Shown: one piece after another, positions 1-7,413 of the stretch
Numbering within the stretch: position 1 is the stretch's first letter
Layout: each line of letters opens with the position of its first letter
From: Actinokineospora alba
GTDB taxonomy: Bacteria > Actinomycetota > Actinomycetes > Mycobacteriales > Pseudonocardiaceae
Reading direction: 5' to 3'
Assembly: GCF_004362515.1 (NCBI RefSeq)
Contig: NZ_SNXU01000001.1
Coordinates: 434,001-498,000 of the forward strand
DNA length: 64,000 nt
Notes under the pieces: model-generated
The model's input: only the letters and a program-made list of their open reading frames with translations
What the model was told of the DNA's origin: nothing
Databases searched by the model: none
Position numbers and translations under genes: made by a program

Positions 1-166
1 GGTCCATGGTCCGGCTGATGGGGACCGAGACGCATCTCCGGGTATGCGCAGCGGATCGCACGCCGCCGGTTCCCGACTGATCTCGCCGATCTGGGCTAAG
101 GGGTCGACTCTCCCACTAGCCTCGGGGGGCGGACCGCCAACCGAGCACGGACTGGGAGTGATCGTC

Positions 167-856
167 ATGGTGCGACATGAGGGCCACCCGGACGACAGCG
201 GGCACGAGGGCCAGCCGACCTGCCGCAGCAGGCGGCACGAGCCCGGCATGGCCCCCCAGCTCGCCGCTGGGCTGGGCATCTGCCCGTCCTGCCGGGATCT
301 CACCGAGAAGACGCTGATCGAGCTCCCGGCGCTGTTCGAGCTGTGCGCCGACGCCATCGAGCCGCGGCCGAACGAGACGCCGGAGCGGGTCGGCGGGCAC
401 CGGCCGAGCGGCGTCGTGCGGGACGCGGGAGTCTCGGTGCGGTCGGACATTCTGGGCGTGCTGGCGGCCTGGAGCGGCGTGGTGACCGTCGAGCGGGGCG
501 TGGCGGGCCCGGACGAGCTCGCGATCCGCAAGCTGGTGGGCTTCCTGGCCATCCACGTGCACTGGCTGTGCAGCCACCCGAGAGCGGCCGACTTCGCCGA
601 CGAGGTGACCGGCCTCGCCGACTCCGTGAACGAGGCGATGCGGCCCGACGCGGGGTTCCGGGTGGCCGAGGGAGCCTGCCCGCATCCCGGCTGCGACCAG
701 ACCGTCTACGCCGAGGCACAGCGGGAGGGCGCCGAGCCCTACGAGGTCAGCTGCGGGGCCGGGCACGTGTGGGCCCCCCGGCACTGGCTGGCCCTGCGCG
801 CCGAGCAGAACGGACCCGGCGGCGGCCCGTCACCGTCCGCCGAGGGCGCCGAATAA
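167..856 (+). CDS. Hypothetical cysteine-motif (zinc-ribbon-like) protein
   Basis: Protein of 229 residues of unknown function. The ATG at 167 is chosen because GGGAG lies about 8 bases upstream and the reading frame before it looks non-coding. Cysteine pairs are visible: CPSC in the first third, then CPHPGC and SCGAGH near the C-terminus, a spacing that suggests one or two metal-binding ribbons. Proteins of this look occur scattered in actinomycete accessory DNA, but I cannot name a family with certainty. It points toward the cluster but is separated from the GMC oxidoreductase gene by a strong hairpin, so it is probably a flanking gene. A 222-codon frame runs antisense to it; the sense frame is preferred for its ribosome binding site and cysteine motifs. 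Confidence 0.6.
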   Translation: MVRHEGHPDDSGHEGQPTCRSRRHEPGMAPQLAAGLGICPSCRDLTEKTLIELPALFELCADAIEPRPNETPERVGGHRPSGVVRDAGVSVRSDILGVLAAWSGVVTVERGVAGPDELAIRKLVGFLAIHVHWLCSHPRAADFADEVTGLADSVNEAMRPDAGFRVAEGACPHPGCDQTVYAEAQREGAEPYEVSCGAGHVWAPRHWLALRAEQNGPGGGPSPSAEGAE

Positions 857-874
857 CGTTCGAGACCGACAAGG

Positions 875-912
875 AATCGCCCACCCGGCGGTCCAACGCC
901 GGGTGGGCGATT
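875..912. terminator. Bidirectional intrinsic terminator, 16-bp stem
   Basis: Perfect 16-base inverted repeat (875-890 with 897-912) and a 6-base loop, between the convergent ends of the hypothetical gene and the GMC oxidoreductase gene. There is no T-run, as is usual for terminators in high-GC actinomycetes. Confidence 0.8.
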
Positions 913-921
913 GAATGTCGA

Positions 922-984
922 ACTCATTCGCCTGGAGGGGCGACTCATTCGCCTGGAGGGGCGACTCGTTTGCCTGGAGGGGCG
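922..984. repeat. Three tandem copies of a 21-bp unit
   Basis: Three head-to-tail copies (922-942, 943-963, 964-984). The first two are identical and the third differs at two positions; a partial fourth begins at 985. Each contains the core CCTGGAGGGGCG. The array sits just past the stop codon of the GMC oxidoreductase gene. Confidence 0.85.
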
Positions 985-1000
985 ACTCGCGGGGTCTCGG

Positions 1001-2632
1001 TCAGGCGGCGGGGCGGGCCACGCTGGTGGAGATCGACTTGGGCAGCGGGGCGCCGTAGGTGACGTCGACGCCGCGTTCCCGCGCCGCCTTGACGATGCCC
1101 GGGATCGCCCGCTCGGCGAGCGCGGCGATGGTGAGCGCGGGGTTGACGGTGATCCCGCAGGGCACCGCCGAGCCGTCGGTCACGAAGATGCCGGGGTGCC
1201 CGCGCAGCTCGTGCCGGTCGTCCAGCGCCGAGGTGGCCGGGTCGTCACCGATGCGGCACGAGGAAAGCGGGTGCACCGTGTACGCGCCGACCACGTCGTT
1301 GGTCCACGGCATGACCTTGGCCAGCCCGTCCTTCTCCAGGATCTCCTTGACCTTGGCGTCGGCCAGTTCCCACCCGCGCCGCGTGTTGGGCGTCGGGTCG
1401 TAGCTCAGCGGTCCGCGGGCCAGCATCTGCTGGGAGATGCGGTAGGCGTTGCCGGTCGGCGGCGGCGGGCCGAACACGCCCTCGTTGTCGTCCTCGGTCA
1501 TCAGGAAGATCGTGAGCCACGACTTCCACTGCTTGAGGATCTCCTTCTTCTCCTTGCCGAACCAGCTGGGGCCGGTAGCGCCCGGCGCCTGGGCCAAGAT
1601 GGTGCCGAGCCCCGGCGGGAAGTAGAGCTGCTCCATCGAGAAGCGCTCGTACTCGGGCAGCGCGGAGTCGACGAAGTCCCAGCACGCCACGACCGGGCCC
1701 TTGCCGATCTGGTTGGCCTCGTACGCCTTTCCGTTGGGGCGCTGCAGACCGAGCACCTCGGCGACGCGCTCCTCGTTGATGATCGCGGTGTTGAGCCGCT
1801 CGCCGTTGCCGGAGAAGTAGCGCCCGACGGCGTGCGGCATCGCGCCGAGGGTGTCCTCGGAACGCTGCAGGATCGGCGGCGTCGCGCCCGCGCCCGCGGC
1901 CAGGATGACGATCTTGGCTTCGATCTGGCCGGAGCCGGTCGTGATCCGGTAGTCCTCTTCGTCGATGTGGTTGTAGTGCACGCGGTAGCCGCCGTCTTCG
2001 GTGCGCGAGAGCTTCTGGACCTCGTGCAGCGGACGGATCTCGGCGCCGTGCTCCATCGCGGCGGGAAGGTAGTTCATCAGCAGCGACTTCTTGGCGTCGA
2101 AGCGGCAGCCCGCCATCATCCAGTTGCAGTTGGTGCACTTCTTCGCGTCGACGCCGACCGGCACCGGGTTGGCGGTGTGTCCACTGTGGTCACACGCCGC
2201 CGCCCACAGGCCGCCCGCGTACGTGACGTCGTTCCAGTCCTGCTGGGTCACCGGCAGCACTTCCGACACCCGGTCGTACCACGGGTCGAGGGTCTTGCGG
2301 CTGATCGACGCCGGCCACATCCGGCGGCCGATCGAGCCGTGCCGCTCGAAGACGTACTTCGGCGCGCGGGGCAGGGCGGCGAAGTACACCACCGAGCCGC
2401 CGCCGACGCAGTTGCCGCCGAGCACGCTCATCCCGTCGCCCGCGACGAAGTCGAAGACCTTGGTGTAGGAGGAACCCAGGAGGTAGTCGTGGTCGAAGTC
2501 CTTGCCGGACAACCAGGGGCCGCGCTCGAGCACGGTGACCTTGGCGCCGCCCGCGGCGAGGTGGTAGGCGGCGATCGACCCGCCGAACCCGCTGCCGACG
2601 ATCAGGACGTCGGTCTTCTCGATCGCGGTCAT
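1001..2632 (-). CDS. GMC-family FAD-dependent oxidoreductase (cholesterol-oxidase-like group)
   Basis: Flavoprotein of 543 residues that would oxidise an alcohol on a small-molecule substrate, with FAD bound non-covalently. The N-terminal Rossmann motif GSGFGG (residues 13-18) and a downstream ERG acidic end show the ADP-binding fold. The C-terminal GMC domain has the HPLSSCRIG and NPALT segments that carry the catalytic His and Asn in the family. Its ATG overlaps the stop of the upstream gene by four bases (ATGA), so the two are translationally coupled. GMC enzymes paired with a small DUF5987-like protein occur in enediyne clusters (SgcE9-type enzymes, from memory), which fits the thioesterase and flavin reductase nearby. 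The substrate here is unknown. Confidence 0.88.
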   Translation of the reverse strand: MTAIEKTDVLIVGSGFGGSIAAYHLAAGGAKVTVLERGPWLSGKDFDHDYLLGSSYTKVFDFVAGDGMSVLGGNCVGGGSVVYFAALPRAPKYVFERHGSIGRRMWPASISRKTLDPWYDRVSEVLPVTQQDWNDVTYAGGLWAAACDHSGHTANPVPVGVDAKKCTNCNWMMAGCRFDAKKSLLMNYLPAAMEHGAEIRPLHEVQKLSRTEDGGYRVHYNHIDEEDYRITTGSGQIEAKIVILAAGAGATPPILQRSEDTLGAMPHAVGRYFSGNGERLNTAIINEERVAEVLGLQRPNGKAYEANQIGKGPVVACWDFVDSALPEYERFSMEQLYFPPGLGTILAQAPGATGPSWFGKEKKEILKQWKSWLTIFLMTEDDNEGVFGPPPPTGNAYRISQQMLARGPLSYDPTPNTRRGWELADAKVKEILEKDGLAKVMPWTNDVVGAYTVHPLSSCRIGDDPATSALDDRHELRGHPGIFVTDGSAVPCGITVNPALTIAALAERAIPGIVKAARERGVDVTYGAPLPKSISTSVARPAA

Positions 2633-3273
2633 TCAGGGCTCCCGGATTCGGTCGTGTTCGGGTGACGCTTGGCCAGTTCCCGGCCGTAGCTGAAGTCGGC
2701 GAACCGCCACAGGCCGTCGGCCTCCGGTTCGGCGAACCCCATGGCGAGCAGGCCGGGGTGGCCCTCGGCGATCGCCTCCGCGGTGTGGCGGTGCGCGGCG
2801 CTGTCGTAGGCCATGTTGGAGAACATGGTGAGCAGCACCCAGCCGTCGCGCTCCGGGTTGCCCCACGCGGTCAGCTCAAGGACCAGCGCGGCGCGGTGGT
2901 CGTAGTCGAGCGCGACGAACGCGGGCAGCTCGGGGTCGAGGGTCAGCCCCACGCGCTCGGCGTAGTCGGCCGCGCGCTGGTTCAGCATCCCCGACAGCGG
3001 CACCAGGCCCGCGGTGACGCCGGTCGCGGGGTCGCCGAGCAGTTCCATCGCTCCCGCCTCGACCGCGCCCGGGTCGTCGCACACGCCCGCGATCGCGTGG
3101 TCGGTCGGGAAACGCTTGGCGCCGGGGACGATCGTGTCCGCGAATGCCTCGAGCGTCATCGTCTGAACGTCGTCCAACATGTCCGGGGTCGCCACCGAGC
3201 CTCCAAGCGCATCGCCGAAATGGGCGGTCGAACCATCGAGCCAATTGTTCACAGCTTTGCGACGGGTCGACAT
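2629..3273 (-). CDS. DUF5987-like partner of the GMC oxidoreductase
   Basis: Protein of 214 residues, encoded directly upstream of and overlapping the GMC oxidoreductase gene. Its layout (a TLEAFADTIVPG-type segment near residue 40 and an aromatic C-terminal segment with FADFSYGREL) resembles small proteins, annotated DUF5987 or gluconate-dehydrogenase-subunit-3-like, that accompany GMC dehydrogenases. No cofactor motif is visible. The likely role is a partner or chaperone subunit for the GMC enzyme; this is inferred from coupling. The ATG at 3273 has GGAG almost touching it, an unusual spacing, so the true start could lie further inside. Confidence 0.7.
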   Translation of the reverse strand: MSTRRKAVNNWLDGSTAHFGDALGGSVATPDMLDDVQTMTLEAFADTIVPGAKRFPTDHAIAGVCDDPGAVEAGAMELLGDPATGVTAGLVPLSGMLNQRAADYAERVGLTLDPELPAFVALDYDHRAALVLELTAWGNPERDGWVLLTMFSNMAYDSAAHRHTAEAIAEGHPGLLAMGFAEPEADGLWRFADFSYGRELAKRHPNTTESGSPE

Positions 3274-3338
3274 CTCCGCCGTTGCTTCGTTCGAAAACCC
3301 TTACCGCACAACAGTTTTACGGTTCAGAACTGTGGCGA

Positions 3339-4370
3339 TCAAGACACCGTGGAACGCGCCGTCACGCCCGCCGCACGGTCGGAGAGGTGACCGCCGCGGT
3401 GCAGCCAGCGCACGGTGTCGGCGAACGTCTCGGCCACCGGCCGAGCCGCGATCCCGTTGGTGGCAGCATGTTCGTCGATCCGCACCGCGCAGGCGCACGT
3501 GTAGATCGCGCCGTACTCGGCCGGGATGTGCCATGGACACACGCGCTGCGCCAGGGTGGCGAGCAGGCCGACCGGCAGCATGGCGCGGGCGGGAAGATAG
3601 ACCGTCGGCAGCGCCCGCCCGGTGACCGCGCGCAGCGTCCGCACGTACTCCCGAGTGCTCAGGTAGTGCCCGGGGCCGAAGTATCGGTTCGCCGCCAGGT
3701 CCGCCGGGCCGAGCAGGGCCGCGTGCAGCGCCGCGGTGTCGCGCACGTCGCCGACCGGCAGTCCGCCCAGCGGCCACATCGGCATCCGGCCACGCAAAGT
3801 GTTGCGCAGCCGGGTGGCCTGGTCCCCCAGCTTCGGGTCGTGCGGGCCGAGCAGGGCGGGCGGGTAGGTGATCACCACCGGCGCCCCCGCGGCCTGCTGC
3901 CCGCGGGCGACGACCTCGGCGGCCGCCTTGGTCGCCAGGTACGCCTCGCGGGGGCGGCCGACCGGTGAGTCCGGACCGATCACCCGTCCCCGGGCGGGCA
4001 ACAGCGCGCCGAAACTCGACACGTACACGGTCCGGCCGACGCCCGCCCGACGCGCGGCGTCGAGCACCAGCTCGGTGCCCGCCACGTTGGTGGCGCGCAT
4101 CGCGTCGTGCCGACGGCTGTCGAAGGAGTAGACCGAGGCCGCGTGCAGCACCACGTCGGCGCCACGCACCAGCCGGCTGACCCGCGCCCGGTCGAGCACG
4201 TCCCCCACGACGACCTCGATCCCGGCCGCGGACAGACCGAGCGGGGCCAGCCCGCGTTCCACTGTGGACTCGTCGCGGGCCAGCAGCCGGACCCGGTGGC
4301 CCGCCTCGAGGATCGCGGCGACCGTGTGGACGCCGACGAATCCGGTGCCGCCGGTGACACTCACCAACAT
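3339..4370 (-). CDS. NAD(P)-dependent epimerase/reductase, extended SDR (dihydroflavonol-reductase-like)
   Basis: Extended short-chain dehydrogenase of 343 residues. The N-terminus has the nucleotide-binding motif TGGTGFVG (residues 6-13). The active-site pair Tyr-x-x-x-Lys is seen in the segment AYLATKAA, and VYVSSFG follows the fold. Such enzymes reduce ketones or epimerise sugars. No sugar-nucleotide genes are nearby, so reduction of a pathway ketone is more likely. The start has AAGG six bases upstream. It belongs to the leftward block with the flavin reductase and thioesterase; 36 bases separate it from the reductase gene. Confidence 0.85.
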   Translation of the reverse strand: MLVSVTGGTGFVGVHTVAAILEAGHRVRLLARDESTVERGLAPLGLSAAGIEVVVGDVLDRARVSRLVRGADVVLHAASVYSFDSRRHDAMRATNVAGTELVLDAARRAGVGRTVYVSSFGALLPARGRVIGPDSPVGRPREAYLATKAAAEVVARGQQAAGAPVVITYPPALLGPHDPKLGDQATRLRNTLRGRMPMWPLGGLPVGDVRDTAALHAALLGPADLAANRYFGPGHYLSTREYVRTLRAVTGRALPTVYLPARAMLPVGLLATLAQRVCPWHIPAEYGAIYTCACAVRIDEHAATNGIAARPVAETFADTVRWLHRGGHLSDRAAGVTARSTVS

Positions 4371-4406
4371 GGGAGACCTTCGTTCGTCAGGACCACTCGG
4401 GCATGG

Positions 4407-4970
4407 TCAGGCGCTGCGCGACGAGGGCATCCCCTGGTGGAAACCGCCCGCAAAGAAGAGCAGCGCCTCACCTTCGCGACGGGCCGCGTCGAGCACGGTG
4501 CCGACGAAGATCGAGTGGTCGCCGCCGTGGTAGACCCCGGCCAGCTCGCATTCCAGCCAGGCAAGGGAACCGGACAGCAGCGGCGCGCCGCTGTGCCGCG
4601 CCGGGAACCAGTCGACCTGGTCGAACTGCGCCTGCCCGCGCGGCCTGCCCTTGCTGGCGAAGTACCGCGCCAGATCCTCCTGCTCCGCGCTCAGGACGCT
4701 CACCCCGAAGTGCCGGGTGCGCAGGATCGCCTCGTGCATCTGCGCGGTGCGGGCGATGCAGCACAGCACCATCGGCGGCTCCAGCGACACCGAGCTGAAG
4801 GCGTTCGCCGTCATGCCGTGCCCGTGGTCCCCCGCCGCGGTGAGCACGGTGATCCCGGTGGCGAAGCTGGACATCACCTCCCGCAGCACCTTCGGCGACG
4901 CCGTCGGCGGCAGCTCCGGTGAGGGCAGCTCCGACGACGGCAGTGGCGTCAGGTGGCGTTCAGCGGTCAC
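4407..4970 (-). CDS. Flavin reductase (HpaC/SgcE6-like) feeding FADH2-dependent oxygenases
   Basis: NAD(P)H:flavin oxidoreductase of 187 residues in the flavin-reductase-like split-barrel family. The segment SFATGITVLTA near the N-terminus, MTANAFSSVSLEPP, and the late GGDHS segment are typical of HpaC-type reductases. The GTG start at 4970 is fixed by GGAGG six bases upstream and by a four-base GTGA overlap with the thioesterase stop; the frame open further upstream is not coding. Likely role: supply of reduced flavin to the HpaB-type hydroxylase at 11.8 kb and to the two acyl-CoA-dehydrogenase-fold monooxygenases, since no other reductase of this kind is in the window. Confidence 0.87.
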   Translation of the reverse strand: MTAERHLTPLPSSELPSPELPPTASPKVLREVMSSFATGITVLTAAGDHGHGMTANAFSSVSLEPPMVLCCIARTAQMHEAILRTRHFGVSVLSAEQEDLARYFASKGRPRGQAQFDQVDWFPARHSGAPLLSGSLAWLECELAGVYHGGDHSIFVGTVLDAARREGEALLFFAGGFHQGMPSSRSA

Positions 4971-5437
4971 ATCGACCTCCCCGTCGTCTGCCTGGCGGGC
5001 TCGGCCGCGGCCGAGGTGTAGGGGGCCAGCGCCTCGAGCAGCTGGGCGGGCACCCGGGTCGGCACGGTGGCGTTGTTGGGTCCGCGCATGCACGCGATCC
5101 GCTGCTCCCCGCGCGCGACCAGGCTTTCCTGGCCGTCCTTGATCTGCACGTAGTCGAAGCTGAAGACGATCTGGGTCTGGGTCAGCTCGTCGAGCCGCAT
5201 CCGCACCGACAGCTCGTCGAACGCCGTGATCTCGGCGAAGAACTCACAGCTGGCCTTGAGCGTGAACAGCTTCAGGTCGTCGTCCATGATCTCGGCCAGC
5301 ACCTCCGGCGCCTCCTCGATCAGGAACCGCTCCCGGCAGTGCCCCTGCCAGCGCAGGTAGTTGACGTAGTAGACGTTCCCGACGAAGTTGGTCTCCTCGA
5401 ACCCGACCTGGTGCCGCATCTCGTAGTACCCAGTCAT
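4967..5437 (-). CDS. Hotdog-fold acyl thioesterase of the enediyne type (CalE7/DynE7/SgcE10-like)
   Basis: Single hotdog-domain thioesterase of 156 residues, in the 4-hydroxybenzoyl-CoA thioesterase superfamily. The N-terminal stretch has YYEMRHQVGFEETN and then GNVYYVNYLRWQGHCRE, which I recognise as the signature of enediyne polyketide thioesterases. In enediyne pathways this enzyme hydrolyses the polyene from the iterative PKS. No PKS is in this window, so the substrate must be another carrier-bound acyl group, or the PKS lies elsewhere. The ATG at 5437 has GAGGAG 12 bases upstream. It is translationally coupled to the flavin reductase. Confidence 0.9.
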   Translation of the reverse strand: MTGYYEMRHQVGFEETNFVGNVYYVNYLRWQGHCRERFLIEEAPEVLAEIMDDDLKLFTLKASCEFFAEITAFDELSVRMRLDELTQTQIVFSFDYVQIKDGQESLVARGEQRIACMRGPNNATVPTRVPAQLLEALAPYTSAAAEPARQTTGRSM

Positions 5438-5551
5438 ATGTCAGTCAACTCCTCTTCCGGTGGCACGGGTGGCCCACACCACGAGACGGCCATGACCGGA
5501 TGGGCCGTCGTCCGCGCGGGCGGACAACGGCCCATACCTCGACCAAGAAGG

Positions 5552-5974
5552 TCAGGCGGCGCGCTTGGCGGTCTCGTACACGTCGTGGCGCGGGGTGTTC
5601 TGGTACGCCGCCAGCCGCCACTCGCCCTCGCGGCGGACCACCAGCCAGGACGCGCGGATCGCACCGGCCTCGGAGACCTCGGTCTCGCCCGCCTCGAGGA
5701 CCCCGCCGTGGCTCAGCAGGATCGCCGCGTCCGGGCCCAGGGGGCGGATGCTGATCGGCTTGCCGGTCACCTGGGTGCCCTTGTACTTGCCCTCGAACGC
5801 CTTCGTGAAGTAGTCGCGGACCTCCTCACGGCCGTTGCAGAACGTGCCCGCGAGGATCAGGGTGCCGTCTTCGACGAACAGGTTGGCGATGGTGTCCGCG
5901 TCCCCGTAGGCCCACCCGGCCACCATCTTCTGGGTCAGGGCGGCGATCGCGGCGGCGTCGGAATCGAAGCTCAT
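5552..5974 (-). CDS. SgcJ/EcaC-like SnoaL-fold protein
   Basis: Small protein of 140 residues with an NTF2/SnoaL-type layout: a helical N-terminus (DSDAAAIAALTQKMV), then AYGDADTIANLFVEDG, and a C-terminal WRLAAYQNTP strand. This matches the SgcJ/EcaC family, whose founding member comes from the C-1027 enediyne cluster and whose function is not settled. The ATG at 5974 has GAAGGGAAG upstream; the longer open frame is unlikely. The catalytic role is unknown; such proteins often act as small cyclases, isomerases or binding proteins on pathway intermediates. Confidence 0.82.
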   Translation of the reverse strand: MSFDSDAAAIAALTQKMVAGWAYGDADTIANLFVEDGTLILAGTFCNGREEVRDYFTKAFEGKYKGTQVTGKPISIRPLGPDAAILLSHGGVLEAGETEVSEAGAIRASWLVVRREGEWRLAAYQNTPRHDVYETAKRAA

Positions 5975-6005
5975 GCTGGTCTTCCCTTCTGGTGGTCGAA
6001 CCGGG

Positions 6006-7184
6006 TCAGATGTAGAGCGTGTTGGGCTCGAGGCCACACAGCACCCGGCCGTAGAGCTCGGTGTTGGTGTTCGGGTGCATCAGGGCGTGCTGGTTGACCG
6101 CCTGGATGTCGCGGTTGATCCGCTGAATCGGGATGCCGCTGTAGATCGACGATCCGCCGCTGGCGGTGGCGAAGATGTCCACCGCCTCCTTGGCCAGCCG
6201 GACCGTGGCGCCGACATCGGCGCGCGACTGGGCGCGCTCCTCGAGCTTCCACTCGGTGCCCTCGGCGGCCTTGGTGTCGACCAGGTTCGCCAGGCGGTGC
6301 GCGTGGAACTCGGCCTCGTCGACCTTCATCGTCGCCTCGGCCATCTGGAAGTGCGTGATCGGCGCTTCGCGCTGGCTGTCGTAGGCGGTGTAGGTGATCT
6401 TGCGGTCGGACAGCCGGTTGAGGAACGCCTGCTGCGCGCCCTTCGCCATGCCGACGATGGTCCCGACCGAGGCCGCGGACGCGATCGGCAGCAGCGGCGA
6501 GCGGTACAGCGGCGAGTTCGCGTTGCGCTGGGAGGCGATCTGGCCCTGCAGGACGGCGGGCAGCGGCAGGATCCGCTCCTGCGGGATGAACAGGTCCTTC
6601 GCCACCGTGCTGACGCTGCCGGTGCCGCGCAGACCCGAGGTGTGCCAGTCGTCGACGATCAGCAGGTCCGACATCGGCACCAGGGCCATGACCGGGTACG
6701 GCTGGCCGTCCGGCGGGACCAGGATCGCGATGACCTCCTGCCAGTGCGCGTGGTGCGCGCCGCTGATGAAGCCCCACTTGCCGTTGACGATGATGCCGCC
6801 GTCGGTCGGGGCGGCCATCGCCGACGGGCTCAGCGTCCCGCACACCCGCACGTCCGGGGTGGCGAACACCTCGTCCTGCACCTCATCCGGGAACTGGCAG
6901 GCCATCCAGGTCGGGATCCAGTACACCGACGTGACCCAGGAGGTGGATCCGCAGCCCTGGCCGAGCACGGCGCCGACGTCGGCCAGCGTCCGGCTGTCCA
7001 CTTCGTATCCGCCGTAGTGCTTGGGCCGCCGGAACTTGAACACACCGGCGTCGGCGAGCGCCTCGATCGTCTCGTCGTGCAGCCTGCGGTTCTCCTCGAC
7101 CCAGTTCGCGTGCTTGCGCAGCAGCGGGGTCAGTTCCGACGCCTTGCGCACGAGTTCCTCGCGCGCTGGGATCGTGGTGGCCAA
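6006..7184 (-). CDS. Acyl-CoA-dehydrogenase-fold flavin-dependent monooxygenase (group D)
   Basis: Protein of 392 residues with the acyl-CoA dehydrogenase fold of two-component monooxygenases such as HsaA. Visible landmarks are the FKFRRPKHYGGYE segment near residue 50, the central GKWGFISGAHHAHW strand and the DDWHTSGLRGTGS turn. I choose the unusual TTG start at 7184 because GGAGGA lies four bases upstream and the length then matches the family; the longer frame upstream is not coding. Such enzymes hydroxylate phenols or oxidise amines with FADH2 from a partner reductase, probably the one at 4.4 kb. A second, distant homologue lies at 10.5 kb. Confidence 0.85.
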   Translation of the reverse strand: MATTIPAREELVRKASELTPLLRKHANWVEENRRLHDETIEALADAGVFKFRRPKHYGGYEVDSRTLADVGAVLGQGCGSTSWVTSVYWIPTWMACQFPDEVQDEVFATPDVRVCGTLSPSAMAAPTDGGIIVNGKWGFISGAHHAHWQEVIAILVPPDGQPYPVMALVPMSDLLIVDDWHTSGLRGTGSVSTVAKDLFIPQERILPLPAVLQGQIASQRNANSPLYRSPLLPIASAASVGTIVGMAKGAQQAFLNRLSDRKITYTAYDSQREAPITHFQMAEATMKVDEAEFHAHRLANLVDTKAAEGTEWKLEERAQSRADVGATVRLAKEAVDIFATASGGSSIYSGIPIQRINRDIQAVNQHALMHPNTNTELYGRVLCGLEPNTLYI

Positions 7185-7357
7185 GATTTCCTCCAACCAA
7201 CGGAAAAACCGGACGGAACGAGCACCAAGTCGCGCGAGGCCGCCCGGATGCTCTCGTTCGAGACTGCCTGCTCGGGTGGTGCCCGCGCATCTCATGGCAT
7301 GCGGGTTGCCCTGTGGCGCAGGGAATCTGGCCGAGACCGGGGCCTGGAGGTGGGCAT

Positions 7358-7391
7358 GGCGAAGCCCCGCACCGGGATGCGGGGCTTCGCC
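7358..7391. terminator. Intrinsic terminator, 14-bp stem
   Basis: Perfect 14-base inverted repeat (7358-7371 with 7378-7391) with a 6-base loop, 22 bases past the stop of the multicopper oxidase gene. It separates that gene from the downstream leftward genes. Confidence 0.75.
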
Positions 7392-7413
7392 GACGGGACA
7401 CGAGCGCTGTTCG

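Noticed and set aside
911..2665. A 584-codon frame antisense to the GMC oxidoreductase
   Set aside because: The opposite strand has the GSGFGG motif, the C-terminal GMC motifs and coupling to its neighbour; this frame has none.
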